The notes below the pieces were generated by a model, which did not search any database, was not told the origin of the DNA, and was given only the letters and a program-made list of their open reading frames with translations. From Sphaerospermopsis aphanizomenoides BCCUSP55 (GTDB lineage Bacteria > Cyanobacteriota > Cyanobacteriia > Cyanobacteriales > Nostocaceae): a stretch of DNA of 44,928 nucleotides. The stretch's first letter is position 1; each line of letters starts with the position of its first letter. The stretch lies in contig NZ_LUFH02000049.1 in NCBI RefSeq assembly GCF_001586785.1, positions 1-44,928 of the forward strand, written 5' to 3'. This document shows, in pieces, positions 17,189-25,581 of this stretch. The position numbers were made by a program, and so were the translations under genes.

Positions 17189-17988
17189 ACAATCTCAAGT
17201 TCCTAAAAATCAGTTGCGGTTGATAAAACTCCCAAATATCAATTTTGGGATTTTCACAAAGAGTAGCTCTTTCGCAGAGTTGTTAAGGTTTTCAGAAACT
17301 TAACATTCTGTAAATATGGAATATATTGCGATCTCTTTGCAAGCCAACGCTGAAAATGTTGGTTTCAAAGTAGATTTTATCGTTTTTGAGGAGGGATATG
17401 CTCACCAACAGTTGCTTAACTTGCCTAACAATTGGATGAGAGCCATCCACCTCTTCTATAAAAAAAGTAACATAGTCGAGAGATAGATTTCATCAAAAAG
17501 GTGGCAACGAGTCATCCAATTTGGGATTTGGGATTTGGGATTTGGGATTGATCCCACTGATAAATCAGGGGGTTTGAGGATTTGGGATTTTAGACCTTCG
17601 CAAGTTTCAGCGGTTTGGCGATGTCTTTGTCCAGCAGTAGAAAAACTCCTGATTGATGCCACGGATAAATCCCCCGACTTGTCCCATCAAGGAATTATTG
17701 GTTAGTCACAGGTAATTTGGGTTGACATGGAATGGAAAATAGGGCTAGGAACTGAATCACAATATCTATCTAAATCTACTCATTTACTGAAAGAGTTTCA
17801 ACTTTAACACCCAAAAAGTGTTATTATTGTCCAGTATTTAGGTGATAACCAAGCCTAGAATACTCAATAGTAGGGTGAGTTAAACCCAATCTTAAAGCCT
17901 GTGGACTGGGTAGTGCCGACACTTCCAGAACGAAGCAGGAAGTAAATGAAACTCAAAGTAGATTTGAGTCGGTTTTATATAACGGTTC
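17189..17988. other. Divergent spacer between petB and ctpA
   Basis: 800 bases with no supported gene. It must hold the petB promoter (left) and ctpA promoter (right). TTGACA at 17723-17728 is a possible -35 on the plus strand but has no good -10 partner. A GGGATTT array lies at 17523-17549, with further degenerate copies of the word to about 17592. A short frame on the minus strand (17456-17662) is built mostly from that repeat and is not accepted. Confidence 0.55.
17523..17549. repeat. STRR heptamer array (GGGATTT)
   Basis: Nearly four tandem copies of GGGATTT. Confidence 0.88.
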
Positions 17989-19224
17989 ATGAACAAACAG
18001 GTTTTTCGGTGGGGATTTTCATTACTTTTGGCTTTTTGTTTGGTTTTTGGCTCGCTTGTGTCACCAGCAATGGCTATGACGCAGGAGCAAAAGCTAGTTG
18101 CTGAGGTTTGGCGCATTGTTAATCGCTCTTATCTGGATGAAACATTTAATCATCAAAACTGGGCAGATGTACGTCAACAGGCGCTAAAAAAACCTTTGCC
18201 AAACGATCAAGCCGCATACTCGGCAATTCAGAAGATGCTCAAAAGCCTCGATGACCCTTTTACCCGGTTTCTAGACCCAGAACAGTACCGCAGTTTGCAA
18301 GTTAATACTTCTGGAGAACTAACGGGTGTGGGTTTACAAATTGCCCTCAATCCTCAGACTGGTGGATTGGAGGTAATTACACCTATAGAGGGTTCGCCGG
18401 CACAGAAAGCAGGGTTAAGACCCCGCGATCGCATTTTGAAAATTGAAGGATTATCCACAGAAAATCTTACTCTTGATGAAGCTGCGACGCGAATGCGCGG
18501 ACCTATCGGTACTGTTGTCACTCTTTTAATCGGACGAGATGGAGAAGCAGACCAGGAAATTATCTTAGTGCGCGATCGCATTGAACTTAATCCTGTCGTA
18601 GCTGAATTGCGTTTATCCCCCCAAGGAAAACCTATTGGCTACTTGCGCCTATCTCAGTTTAACGCTAATGCCACAATGGAATTGGCACACGCTATTTCTA
18701 GTCTAGAAAAAAAAGGCGCAGTTGCCTACATTCTTGATTTGCGAAATAATCCCGGTGGCTTGTTACAAGCGGGAATTGAAGTTGCCCGTCAATGGTTAGA
18801 TTCAGGTACTATTGTTTACACTGTCAATCGCCAAGGTGTTCAAGGAAGTTTTGAAGCTTTCGGGCCTGCTTTAACAGAAGATCCCTTGGTAATTTTGGTT
18901 AATCAAGGAACTGCTAGTGCTAGTGAGATTCTTGCTGGTGCTTTGCAAGACAATGGACGCGCCAAGTTAGTAGGTGAAACTACTTTTGGCAAGGGACTAA
19001 TTCAATCTTTGTTTGAGTTATCTGATGGTTCAGGTCTAGCTGTCACCATAGCTAAGTATGAAACTCCTAACCACCGCGATATAAATAAATTAGGTATTAA
19101 ACCAGACACTATAATACCCCAACCACCTATCACTCGTGAGCAAATTGCTACAGCAGCCGATAGCCAATATCAAGCTGCTATGGAACTGTTAAGCAAAAAT
19201 TCGGTAGTAGCTGGAAAAGGGTAA
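17989..19224 (+). CDS. ctpA: Carboxyl-terminal processing protease CtpA (S41A)
   Basis: 411 residues. A signal peptide ends at AMA (residue 29), so the protease works in the thylakoid lumen or periplasm. A PDZ domain lies at about 100-185. The catalytic dyad is Ser310 (GTASASE) and Lys335 (TTFGKG), 25 residues apart as in algal D1 protease. CtpA removes the C-terminal extension of pre-D1 after Ala344, needed for Mn-cluster assembly; its substrate is encoded at 7834-8916. It diverges from petB-petD, an association of photosynthetic assembly genes. Related CtpB/CtpC paralogues exist in cyanobacteria, so the A assignment rests on the petBD neighbourhood and the short length. Confidence 0.92.
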   Translation: MNKQVFRWGFSLLLAFCLVFGSLVSPAMAMTQEQKLVAEVWRIVNRSYLDETFNHQNWADVRQQALKKPLPNDQAAYSAIQKMLKSLDDPFTRFLDPEQYRSLQVNTSGELTGVGLQIALNPQTGGLEVITPIEGSPAQKAGLRPRDRILKIEGLSTENLTLDEAATRMRGPIGTVVTLLIGRDGEADQEIILVRDRIELNPVVAELRLSPQGKPIGYLRLSQFNANATMELAHAISSLEKKGAVAYILDLRNNPGGLLQAGIEVARQWLDSGTIVYTVNRQGVQGSFEAFGPALTEDPLVILVNQGTASASEILAGALQDNGRAKLVGETTFGKGLIQSLFELSDGSGLAVTIAKYETPNHRDINKLGIKPDTIIPQPPITREQIATAADSQYQAAMELLSKNSVVAGKG

Positions 19225-19227
19225 CAA

Positions 19228-19263
19228 GTCAAAAGTCAAAAGTCAAAAGTTTTACTTTTTGAC
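19228..19263. repeat. STRR (GTCAAAA)3 forming a hairpin after ctpA
   Basis: Three perfect GTCAAAA copies (19228-19248) are followed by gttttactttttgac, whose end can pair with the first repeats. It lies four bases after the ctpA stop and might act as a transcript end. The same heptamer in the opposite orientation recurs at 42694-42721. Confidence 0.7.
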
Positions 19264-19342
19264 AAATCAACAGGATTGAAAAAGGAATCAGTATTAGATT
19301 TTTGAACCTGAGTTATTTTGTACTTGTTGGTCTCAACTCTGG

Positions 19343-20779
19343 TTATAAAGTTCTCACTGTCACGACTTGCGGAGGTGTAGAGTCAGGTGGATAAATCACA
19401 TCTAACTGCACCATTCGTTTAGTTCCTGGTTTTAATACCACTTTCAGTAAAGGATCTAAAACTTGGCCTGTACGATGCCATAGGTGTACATAGCGCGTTT
19501 GTTGCTTACCATCATCATCTGTATATTTGAGTCGCACCGTACCCCGGAAAAAAGGAAAATCTAAAGACGGTTTTCTAAAACGTACACCTTTTTGAGCTAA
19601 TTTATCTTCCTTTAATGGTGTTTCTAAGGTGACAGATACAGTCTGGTCTTTATCAGTCCTATTACTTAAAGGCAAACTGAGACTATATTCTACGCCATAA
19701 TTACCATGTGCTTCATAAGCCGTATCTGGATAGCGTACCAGCATTTTTGCAGTTTGGCTTTGTTCTGTACCCAATTTACCACCACGCAAAGTTGCGATCG
19801 CATAGGAAATAGCCTTTCCAGGTTCGGGAATAGTCAAGGTTTGGGTTTTTGGGTTATCTACCAAATTTGCTTTCCAAGTTGCACCTTCAGATACACCTGC
19901 TACCCGTCCATAAATTAATTGACCTCCTTTAGCATCGGGTGGTGTGGGGGTTTTATCTCTTGGCCCTGCAAAATTACCACTCTTTAATAAATCTTGCCAT
20001 TCTGCTAAAGTGGGCGCACGGTCAGTACCATCAGCATTTTTCTTCGCAAACATAGCTAAACTCGCTGCATAAACTTTACCACTACTACGCAAGCGGAAAA
20101 AGCTAGACCGACCATTGACAGGTTTTTCTAAATTTCGCACGGGGATAGAATGATTTAACAACATTCGACTTCCCCCAGCAGGAATTATTAACTTAGTTGG
20201 AAAATCTTTTTGACGCACTCCCCGCAGTACATCTGCTACAGCCCTAGCTCCTGGGCCTGAAAATACTTTACCATCATTATTTTCCAAGTAGGGCGCTAAA
20301 GTCACAAAAGGCGCATCCACCATTAAATAACTTGCACCTTGTAAAATATCCACAGTGATAGGTTTTTTACCTGGGTTATGCAACATCACACCCAGATACA
20401 GAGTTTGCAAATCTTTGGGAGTATGAGTATAGTGGTGAGCAAATAAATCAAATCGTCCTTGAAAGGGAAAATTCAGATGTGCAGTTGGAACTTTTTTCCC
20501 ATCAGGTGCAAAGGTAGAAAGTAAAATCCCTTCTGTTTTAATCCATTCTGGACTGTTGCTATTGAAAACGGGTATTTTATCTAAGCTACCAGGTAAAGGG
20601 CGCACTTCTCCAACTTGAACAATTTCTTGGGGTGCTGGTTTAGGTGGCGTTTGGGCATCTGCTTTATTTTGGCTATGATGTAAATTTAATGTACATCCAA
20701 TGGTTTGAGTAATAGCGAGTCCTGATATGAGTATGAATACAGGTTGACTAAATCTATTTTTTAGCTGACTAATTGGCAT
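19343..20779 (-). CDS. DUF3370 family lipoprotein
   Basis: 478 residues. The N-terminus has a basic start, a hydrophobic stretch and a lipobox-like TIGC near residue 29, so a lipid-anchored envelope protein is likely. A Pro-rich spacer follows (QTPPKPAPQ). The rest is a beta-rich domain of about 420 residues with LYLGVMLHNPGKKPITVDILQGASYL, LPLSNRTDKDQTVSVTLETPL and LWHRTGQVLDPLLKVVLKPG; I recognise it as the cyanobacterial DUF3370 type, from memory. No catalytic motif is seen. Function is unknown. It converges on ctpA, and the gene is followed on its 5' side by a 240-base AT-rich spacer. Confidence 0.75.
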   Translation of the reverse strand: MPISQLKNRFSQPVFILISGLAITQTIGCTLNLHHSQNKADAQTPPKPAPQEIVQVGEVRPLPGSLDKIPVFNSNSPEWIKTEGILLSTFAPDGKKVPTAHLNFPFQGRFDLFAHHYTHTPKDLQTLYLGVMLHNPGKKPITVDILQGASYLMVDAPFVTLAPYLENNDGKVFSGPGARAVADVLRGVRQKDFPTKLIIPAGGSRMLLNHSIPVRNLEKPVNGRSSFFRLRSSGKVYAASLAMFAKKNADGTDRAPTLAEWQDLLKSGNFAGPRDKTPTPPDAKGGQLIYGRVAGVSEGATWKANLVDNPKTQTLTIPEPGKAISYAIATLRGGKLGTEQSQTAKMLVRYPDTAYEAHGNYGVEYSLSLPLSNRTDKDQTVSVTLETPLKEDKLAQKGVRFRKPSLDFPFFRGTVRLKYTDDDGKQQTRYVHLWHRTGQVLDPLLKVVLKPGTKRMVQLDVIYPPDSTPPQVVTVRTL

Positions 20780-21017
20780 AAGACAGAATCTTCCAGAAAG
20801 CGATGGAGTAGAAAATTAGCAATTATAGATACAGGTTGTGGAAAGTTGATTTCCGATTTTATTAGGGAACAGGAGTGAAAGATTTTTTTCAGGCTTGTTA
20901 GGTAAATTTTGCACATCTTAAAGCGCATACTGATTTATCACAATTACTATCTGCAATTTTCTGTAATTAGGGTAAATTTAAAGGTAGCCTTGTCATTTCG
21001 ACTCAGGAGTTAAATTG

Positions 21018-21407
21018 ATGGATATACTCATTGAATCGACAAAGGATTTTGAAAAAGATTTAGAAAAGTTTACCGATACGGAGAAATTTAGAATTATTAA
21101 AGAAATGAATCGTAATTTTGAACTGTTATCTTCTGAAAATAATTCTTTTTATGAACATAGCGAACAACTCAGAAACATAAAACTAAATCATGATTACGAT
21201 TCTACGATATATTGTTTAAAAATTAATGAGCAACAAAGAATTATTTTAACTATTGATGATGATCCAATTTTTGGTTGTATATTAATCACTTTATTTAGAA
21301 TAGTGAATGTAGAAGAAGCGCAACAGGCATATAATGCCATTGCAGAGTTAATTTATCAAGATTTCACGGTGGAAGAAAATCAAGATTTAGAATTTCATTG
21401 TTGTTAA
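21018..21407 (+). CDS. RelE/ParE-like small protein (possible toxin)
   Basis: 129 residues from ATG at 21018; a TTG one codon earlier is in frame, but the Shine-Dalgarno AGGAGT (21005-21010) is seven bases from the ATG. The sequence has the size and pattern of a RelE/ParE fold: helical N-terminus, LRNIKLNHDYDSTIYCLKINEQQRIIL-type central strands (split here: RNIKL and YCLKINEQQRIIL) and FRIVNVEEAQQAY. The stop overlaps the ATG of the next gene (TAATG), so the two are translationally coupled. No classical antitoxin (AbrB, RHH or Phd type) is visible. The toxin idea is inference. Confidence 0.6.
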   Translation: MDILIESTKDFEKDLEKFTDTEKFRIIKEMNRNFELLSSENNSFYEHSEQLRNIKLNHDYDSTIYCLKINEQQRIILTIDDDPIFGCILITLFRIVNVEEAQQAYNAIAELIYQDFTVEENQDLEFHCC

Positions 21408-21739
21408 TGGCACAAATTAAACCTCTTCTCGATGAATATGGTGTAATTCATGAAGCGATGAAAATTTTACCAGAGGAATTGAAAATTGATTTTCTAGAAG
21501 CTTTGGCTGAATTAGAAGATAATGAATGTCACAGAACAAGAACGTTTCCAAAAACAAGATTACATAAAGTGACAGGAATTAAACAAGCTATTTATCGTGC
21601 GGATATTGATAAAATCTCTGGATGGCGGATTCATTTACAGTATATTGAAGGGAAAATTCATCTCAAAGATATTATCGGTGGTCAACATCACGATAATGTA
21701 ATTGAAGTGATTAAATTAAAGAAGGATAGATATGATTAG
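21407..21739 (+). CDS. RelE-like/HigB-like small protein, coupled to upstream gene
   Basis: 110 residues from ATG at 21407, which overlaps the preceding stop as TAATG; an upstream in-frame TTG is less likely. An N-terminal helical part of about 50 residues is followed by TGIKQAIYRADIDKISGWRI, HLQYIEGKIHLKDIIGGQ and a basic end, a layout of strands typical of RelE-superfamily toxins. Basic residues near the end (KLKKDRYD) could serve RNA contact. Whether one of the two coupled proteins neutralises the other is unknown. Both genes are AT-richer than the flanking ctpA gene, consistent with transfer. Confidence 0.6.
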   Translation: MAQIKPLLDEYGVIHEAMKILPEELKIDFLEALAELEDNECHRTRTFPKTRLHKVTGIKQAIYRADIDKISGWRIHLQYIEGKIHLKDIIGGQHHDNVIEVIKLKKDRYD

Positions 21740-21846
21740 CAATTGACAATTGACAATTGATAATTGAATGAGATACAAAACTATCTGGGAAATATATACA
21801 CTAAGAGACTTTCAACTCTGTTCCCTGTTCCCTGCTATAATTGATT

Positions 21847-22407
21847 TTATCCTAAAATGTTATCAACATTCAATTGAATTTCAGGAAATGCTTGTATCTC
21901 TAAAATATCACCCTGACGGAAAGTCTTAATTTCACTATAACCATTGTCTGTAGGTTGGCAATAAACTATGATTACTTGTTCATAAATATCAACTAACCAA
22001 ACTTCGGAAATACCGCTACTAGCATAAAGCGGAATTTTCACTTCTCTGTCGTATTCAATGCTGCTATCTGCAACTTCAATTAACAGCAAGATATCCTGTG
22101 GTTGGGGATGTCCAGCTTCATAGAAATCTGCACGGGGTTTGAGTAATGTTATGTCTGGTTGTGGTTCTGATAAATTGTTTAATATAATTGGATTTTGAGA
22201 ATCAATTATTGCTTGTTCAGCTAACAGTTGAGATAGTAAATTAATTAATCTTCTCACGCAAGTTGCGTGTCTTCTACCAATTGGTGACATTTCAATAATT
22301 TCCCCATGAATTAATTCTACTCTGTCATCTTCTGTCAAAATACCAGCTTCATTCATTTGGTGGTACTGGGAAATATTAAAGCGTCTTTTTGCCAATTGTA
22401 CAACCAT
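21847..22407 (-). CDS. Uma2 family endonuclease-like protein (DUF820)
   Basis: 186 residues. Uma2 proteins carry a PD-(D/E)XK-type nuclease fold and are greatly expanded in cyanobacteria; their role is unknown. Signatures are ISQYHQMNEAGILTEDDRVELIHGEI, MSPIGRRHATCVRRL, EPQPDITLL (core Asp) and ILLLIEVADSSIEYDREVKIPLYA (Glu and Lys), then ISEVWLVDI. All core residues seem present, so it may be active. Shine-Dalgarno AGGAGA precedes the ATG at 22407. A second, diverged family member lies at 26341-26919. Confidence 0.9.
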   Translation of the reverse strand: MVVQLAKRRFNISQYHQMNEAGILTEDDRVELIHGEIIEMSPIGRRHATCVRRLINLLSQLLAEQAIIDSQNPIILNNLSEPQPDITLLKPRADFYEAGHPQPQDILLLIEVADSSIEYDREVKIPLYASSGISEVWLVDIYEQVIIVYCQPTDNGYSEIKTFRQGDILEIQAFPEIQLNVDNILG

Positions 22408-22481
22408 GATGATTCTCCTAGGTTGACTTCATAGTTTAACTATAGCAATCCTGACACAAAGCAGGACTGCTATTTTGGAGG

Positions 22482-22913
22482 TTACAAATAATCAAAAAAT
22501 ACTTCTGGTACTAATCTTAATTCTCCTGATTTAAATCTGGCAATATCTACCCATAAAGCGCGATGTTTACGTTCTGGTGTTTCAGAAAAGGTTAAACTTT
22601 CAATTTGGTAAAACTGAGGATCTGCAAAATCGCATTGATAAAGTTGGATGATTTCGTGTCCCTGTTTACCGTTGAAGATAAACAGGTTTTCAATACAACT
22701 TAAATAGCGAATGTTAGTTAATTCTGCTTGAATTTCTTCCTGAAATTCTCTTGCTAAAGCTATGTGACTAGGTTCACCAAATTCTACACCACCACCTAAA
22801 GCGCGGTAAAATGTGGATTGTTTAGTGGGGTCGTATCCTTCAGAAACAAATATTCTCTCACCATCTCGAATTAGTGCTAGAACTATAACGCGAATTTCAC
22901 CTGGGTTATTCAT
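22482..22913 (-). CDS. Nudix hydrolase
   Basis: 143 residues. The Nudix box fits G-x5-E-x7-R-E-x2-E-E: Gly41, Glu47, Arg55, Glu56, Glu59 and Glu60. Such enzymes cleave nucleoside diphosphates linked to another group, using Mg2+ bound by the box. The substrate is not evident; residues after the box (YLSCIENLFIFNGKQGHEIIQLYQ) resemble the broad ADP-sugar/8-oxo-dGTP-like group. It starts eight bases after the stop of the DUF3531 gene, so these two minus-strand genes form an operon. Confidence 0.92.
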   Translation of the reverse strand: MNNPGEIRVIVLALIRDGERIFVSEGYDPTKQSTFYRALGGGVEFGEPSHIALAREFQEEIQAELTNIRYLSCIENLFIFNGKQGHEIIQLYQCDFADPQFYQIESLTFSETPERKHRALWVDIARFKSGELRLVPEVFFDYL

Positions 22914-22921
22914 TGTTGCTG

Positions 22922-23374
22922 TTAATTATCGTAAATTGAGTAGGCGCGAGTTTCATTATCTTCAACTGGCCAATCTGAATTTTCGCCACCAAGATATAGC
23001 ATTTCAATAGTGACGTATTCTTCGCTTAATTGAGTAAGAGCATTAATAAGTATATCGAGAGCAATCGCATCACTAGTTCCCAAATCAAACCAGCATCTTC
23101 CCCATTCTCCCTCATACTCAAATTCGCCCATGTTGTGCATCAAGGCGAGAAAGCTTTTATCATAACCTTGTGGATCATAATTCATATAGCTGATGTCCAA
23201 ACCAGTTTCTTGTACCTGGAGATTTTCAGCGTTGAATGCTCCCAATTTACCTAGATAAAACCAGGAGTTGAAGACTTCTTCTACATATTGTTTTTCTTGT
23301 TGTGAGGGAATGGTACTAAATTTTAGCCAAATCCAAACATTAAAAGGATCAAATTCGCGGAATTCAATGTGCAT
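22922..23374 (-). CDS. DUF3531 family protein
   Basis: 150 residues, acidic and soluble, with no signal peptide. Features are EFREFDPFNVWIWLKF, the Trp/Phe-rich VEEVFNSWFYLGKLGAFNAEN and EGEWGRCWFDLGTSDAIALD. I recognise it as a cyanobacterial and chloroplast-lineage protein of DUF3531 type, from memory; the function is unknown. It is the first gene of a pair with the Nudix hydrolase eight bases downstream. An array of 14-base repeats sits directly before its start codon, so the ribosome site is not obvious. Confidence 0.65.
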   Translation of the reverse strand: MHIEFREFDPFNVWIWLKFSTIPSQQEKQYVEEVFNSWFYLGKLGAFNAENLQVQETGLDISYMNYDPQGYDKSFLALMHNMGEFEYEGEWGRCWFDLGTSDAIALDILINALTQLSEEYVTIEMLYLGGENSDWPVEDNETRAYSIYDN

Positions 23375-23376
23375 TT

Positions 23377-23430
23377 TTGGTAATGGGTGATTGGTAATGG
23401 GTAATTGGTAATGGGTAACTGGTAATTGGA
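23377..23430. repeat. STRR of 14-base double heptamers (TTGGTAATGGGTAA)
   Basis: Three to four imperfect tandem copies of TTGGTAATGGGTAA/TGATTGG. The array starts within five bases of the DUF3531 start codon, in its presumed leader. Confidence 0.75.
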
Positions 23431-23481
23431 TTATTTATCTTCCCTATTCCCTGTTCCCTATTCCCTTCTTTCGACTAATTA

Positions 23482-24414
23482 TCACAGATTATTCAACCGA
23501 TTCATAGCTTGAGAGCGTTCGTATTCTATTTGTTTGACTAGACCGGCGGAAAGTTGGGATTTTTTAGTTAAAGCTTTGTCAAAATTAGCGATCGCATCCT
23601 TAATTAAATCCTGGCTTTTTTCCTTTTTCCCCTTTTCGTGGAGAATTTGGGCTTTCAGATAATAAATTTCTGGGTTATCGGCTGTTATTTTTAAAGCGCG
23701 ATTGACATAATCTAACGCCTGAGAGTATTTTTTCAAATCTCGATAGGCCAAAGCAATACCCCGGTTGACTAAATATCCCGGTGCTGCATTTTTTTCTAAA
23801 TTTTCAATTGCTTGATCTGGACTGGTAAAAGGCAAATTAACAGCTAACATTAAATTCATATAGCCGCGAATTAAGTTTAACTCTGGATCATTTTCAGAAA
23901 TAGCTTCTGCTTTGTCTAAATATTCATAGACCTTTGTCAATCGGCTTAATGCTTTTGATACTCCATTAACACTGCCATCACGGAGGAGAATTACTGCACC
24001 TTCTAAAAAATTCCCCACTCCTGTGTATAAATTTCCTCTTAATGGGTCACTAGCAATTAGTTTTTGACCAGCTTCTAAGGTCTTTTTACTATACCTATCT
24101 AAGCCACCCAAATCTTGATTTGTGTATGCTAAAGCCGCTTTCATTGCATAAGCTAGAGGTTCATCTGGTTCATCGGAGATGGCTTTTTTGAGAAAATCTT
24201 CTGCTGCTGGATAATTTCCGTCTTGGAAAATCGCTTTAAAAGCCGCTTCGGTGCGATCGCCTATTTTCCGGGGTTCACTACTCCGAAACGGATCACCAGC
24301 ATAAGCGGTATTAGCCCATAAATTCATGGACATTACAGTAGCTAAAGCCACTTTAGCCAACAGAGGAAATCGGCAAAACATCATGAATGGAGGAATCAAA
24401 AATTTTGTAGACAT
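23482..24414 (-). CDS. Secreted TPR-repeat protein (Sll0314/Alr1548 type)
   Basis: 310 residues. A long N-terminal signal sequence ends at NTAYA near residue 39; internal Met codons could give a shorter signal peptide. The mature part is alpha-helical with tetratricopeptide-like units: AAFKAIFQDGNYPAAEDFLKKAI, then PELNLIRGYMNLMLAV, GIALAYRDLKKYSQALDYVNRAL and EIYYLKAQILHEKGKKEKS. TPR domains bind other proteins, so a periplasmic or lumenal assembly role is likely. It matches my memory of a widespread cyanobacterial family. It is monocistronic with a 400-base upstream spacer. Confidence 0.75.
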   Translation of the reverse strand: MSTKFLIPPFMMFCRFPLLAKVALATVMSMNLWANTAYAGDPFRSSEPRKIGDRTEAAFKAIFQDGNYPAAEDFLKKAISDEPDEPLAYAMKAALAYTNQDLGGLDRYSKKTLEAGQKLIASDPLRGNLYTGVGNFLEGAVILLRDGSVNGVSKALSRLTKVYEYLDKAEAISENDPELNLIRGYMNLMLAVNLPFTSPDQAIENLEKNAAPGYLVNRGIALAYRDLKKYSQALDYVNRALKITADNPEIYYLKAQILHEKGKKEKSQDLIKDAIANFDKALTKKSQLSAGLVKQIEYERSQAMNRLNNL

Positions 24415-24818
24415 GATAATTTCCAGAATAATTACGGTTGTAATTGTCTTATGTTTTACTTAAAATGCCAAAAATATCGTTAATTGCAAGATGCGTCTTT
24501 TACTGCCAAAATTTCTACATAATTTAGACTGTGGGGAATGATTCAGGTTTCCTGATTGGTGGTAGCGATTTTCTCCTATAAGTCTGCCACAATAGAAAAA
24601 AGTGAATGATTCTTGCTGCTAGATCAAGTTTTTGATTATGAAACTTTGCAGAATTTACTAAATGCTTTTGTTCTAGCTCATCAGTTATAGCAGTAGCCAA
24701 TGTGGTTAGGACATGATGAATCTCCGAAACTGAGTAATAATAAGGATTTCACTCTTGCCTTTTGCAAGAAAGCCTCTTGCCTTCAGCTATATTCGCTGAC
24801 TTTTGGTAATTTTAACAA
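24415..24818. other. Spacer between TPR and ABC genes
   Basis: 404 bases, divergent promoter region. There is no supported gene; a short open stretch (about 24615-24690) has coding-like composition but no ATG and only about 25 codons. A small hairpin CTTGC-(N5)-GCAAG lies at 24754-24768, followed by more pyrimidine-rich heptamer words. Confidence 0.5.
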
Positions 24819-25490
24819 ATGCTCTATCTCAGAAACCTAACTTATCACCCCACAGCCAGCCCAAACGCAATTCTCAAATCCATTAACCTGGAATTAGCCC
24901 CCCAGCACCTAGGTTTGATTATTGGCCCTAGTGGTTCGGGTAAAAGTACCTTACTAGAAATTTTATCGGGACTAGCTGATCCCACTTCTGGCGCAGTTTT
25001 TTGGCGAGAACAACAACTGATAGCTGAACAGCTACAACAACTAGCTGGGATAGTGTTTCAGTTTCCAGAAAGACACTTTTGTGGTGGTACAATTTTAGAA
25101 GAATTACGTTTAGGACATCCCGAATTAGGGTCAGAGCGAGTTCACCAGGCATTAAACGAAGTCGGATTAGATCATTTATCCCTATCTACACCACCTCATG
25201 CTCTCAGCGGTGGACAGCAAAGGCGTTTAGCTTTAGCAGTACAATTAATTCGTCAGCCTAATGTACTATTATTAGATGAACCAACAGCAGGTTTAGATTG
25301 GTCAATGCGTCGTCAACTAGTCAATTTATTAGCCAAATTGAAAAAAGACTGGACATTGTTAGTTGTAACACACGACGCTGGGGATATGTTGCCAATAGCA
25401 GACCGTTGCTGGACATTAAATCATGGAGTTTTAGAATCAGTTGAACCTAAAACATTAGAACAGAAAAGTGCCGAAACAGCAGTAAATTGA
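24819..25490 (+). CDS. ABC transporter ATP-binding protein (energy-coupling factor/CbiO-like)
   Basis: 223 residues, a single ATPase domain. Walker A is GPSGSGKST; the Q loop is GIVFQFPERHFCG, whose QFPE(R/H)xF pattern is typical of CbiO/EcfA ATPases; the signature is LSGGQQRRLA; Walker B is VLLLDEPTAGLD; the H loop is VVTHD. ECF-type transporters take up vitamins or metals, but no S or T component lies nearby. Similar stand-alone ATPases occur in cyanobacteria and chloroplasts (ABCI11/NAP14-like), which may fit better; this is from memory. rsmG follows on the same strand after 91 bases. Confidence 0.88.
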   Translation: MLYLRNLTYHPTASPNAILKSINLELAPQHLGLIIGPSGSGKSTLLEILSGLADPTSGAVFWREQQLIAEQLQQLAGIVFQFPERHFCGGTILEELRLGHPELGSERVHQALNEVGLDHLSLSTPPHALSGGQQRRLALAVQLIRQPNVLLLDEPTAGLDWSMRRQLVNLLAKLKKDWTLLVVTHDAGDMLPIADRCWTLNHGVLESVEPKTLEQKSAETAVN

Positions 25491-25581
25491 AAAATTAAAA
25501 ATTTTGTGCTAATTCGCCAACAAAAAAACAAGTATTGATTAAATCAACATGAATTTATAATCTGTATCTAGTTTACCAGCA

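Noticed and set aside
17456-17662. 68-codon minus-strand frame
   Set aside because: Mostly translated GGGATTT heptamers (for example PNPKSQIPN).
24615-24690. Coding-like 25-codon stretch before the ABC gene
   Set aside because: No start codon except TTG, too short, no ribosome site; at most a gene remnant.
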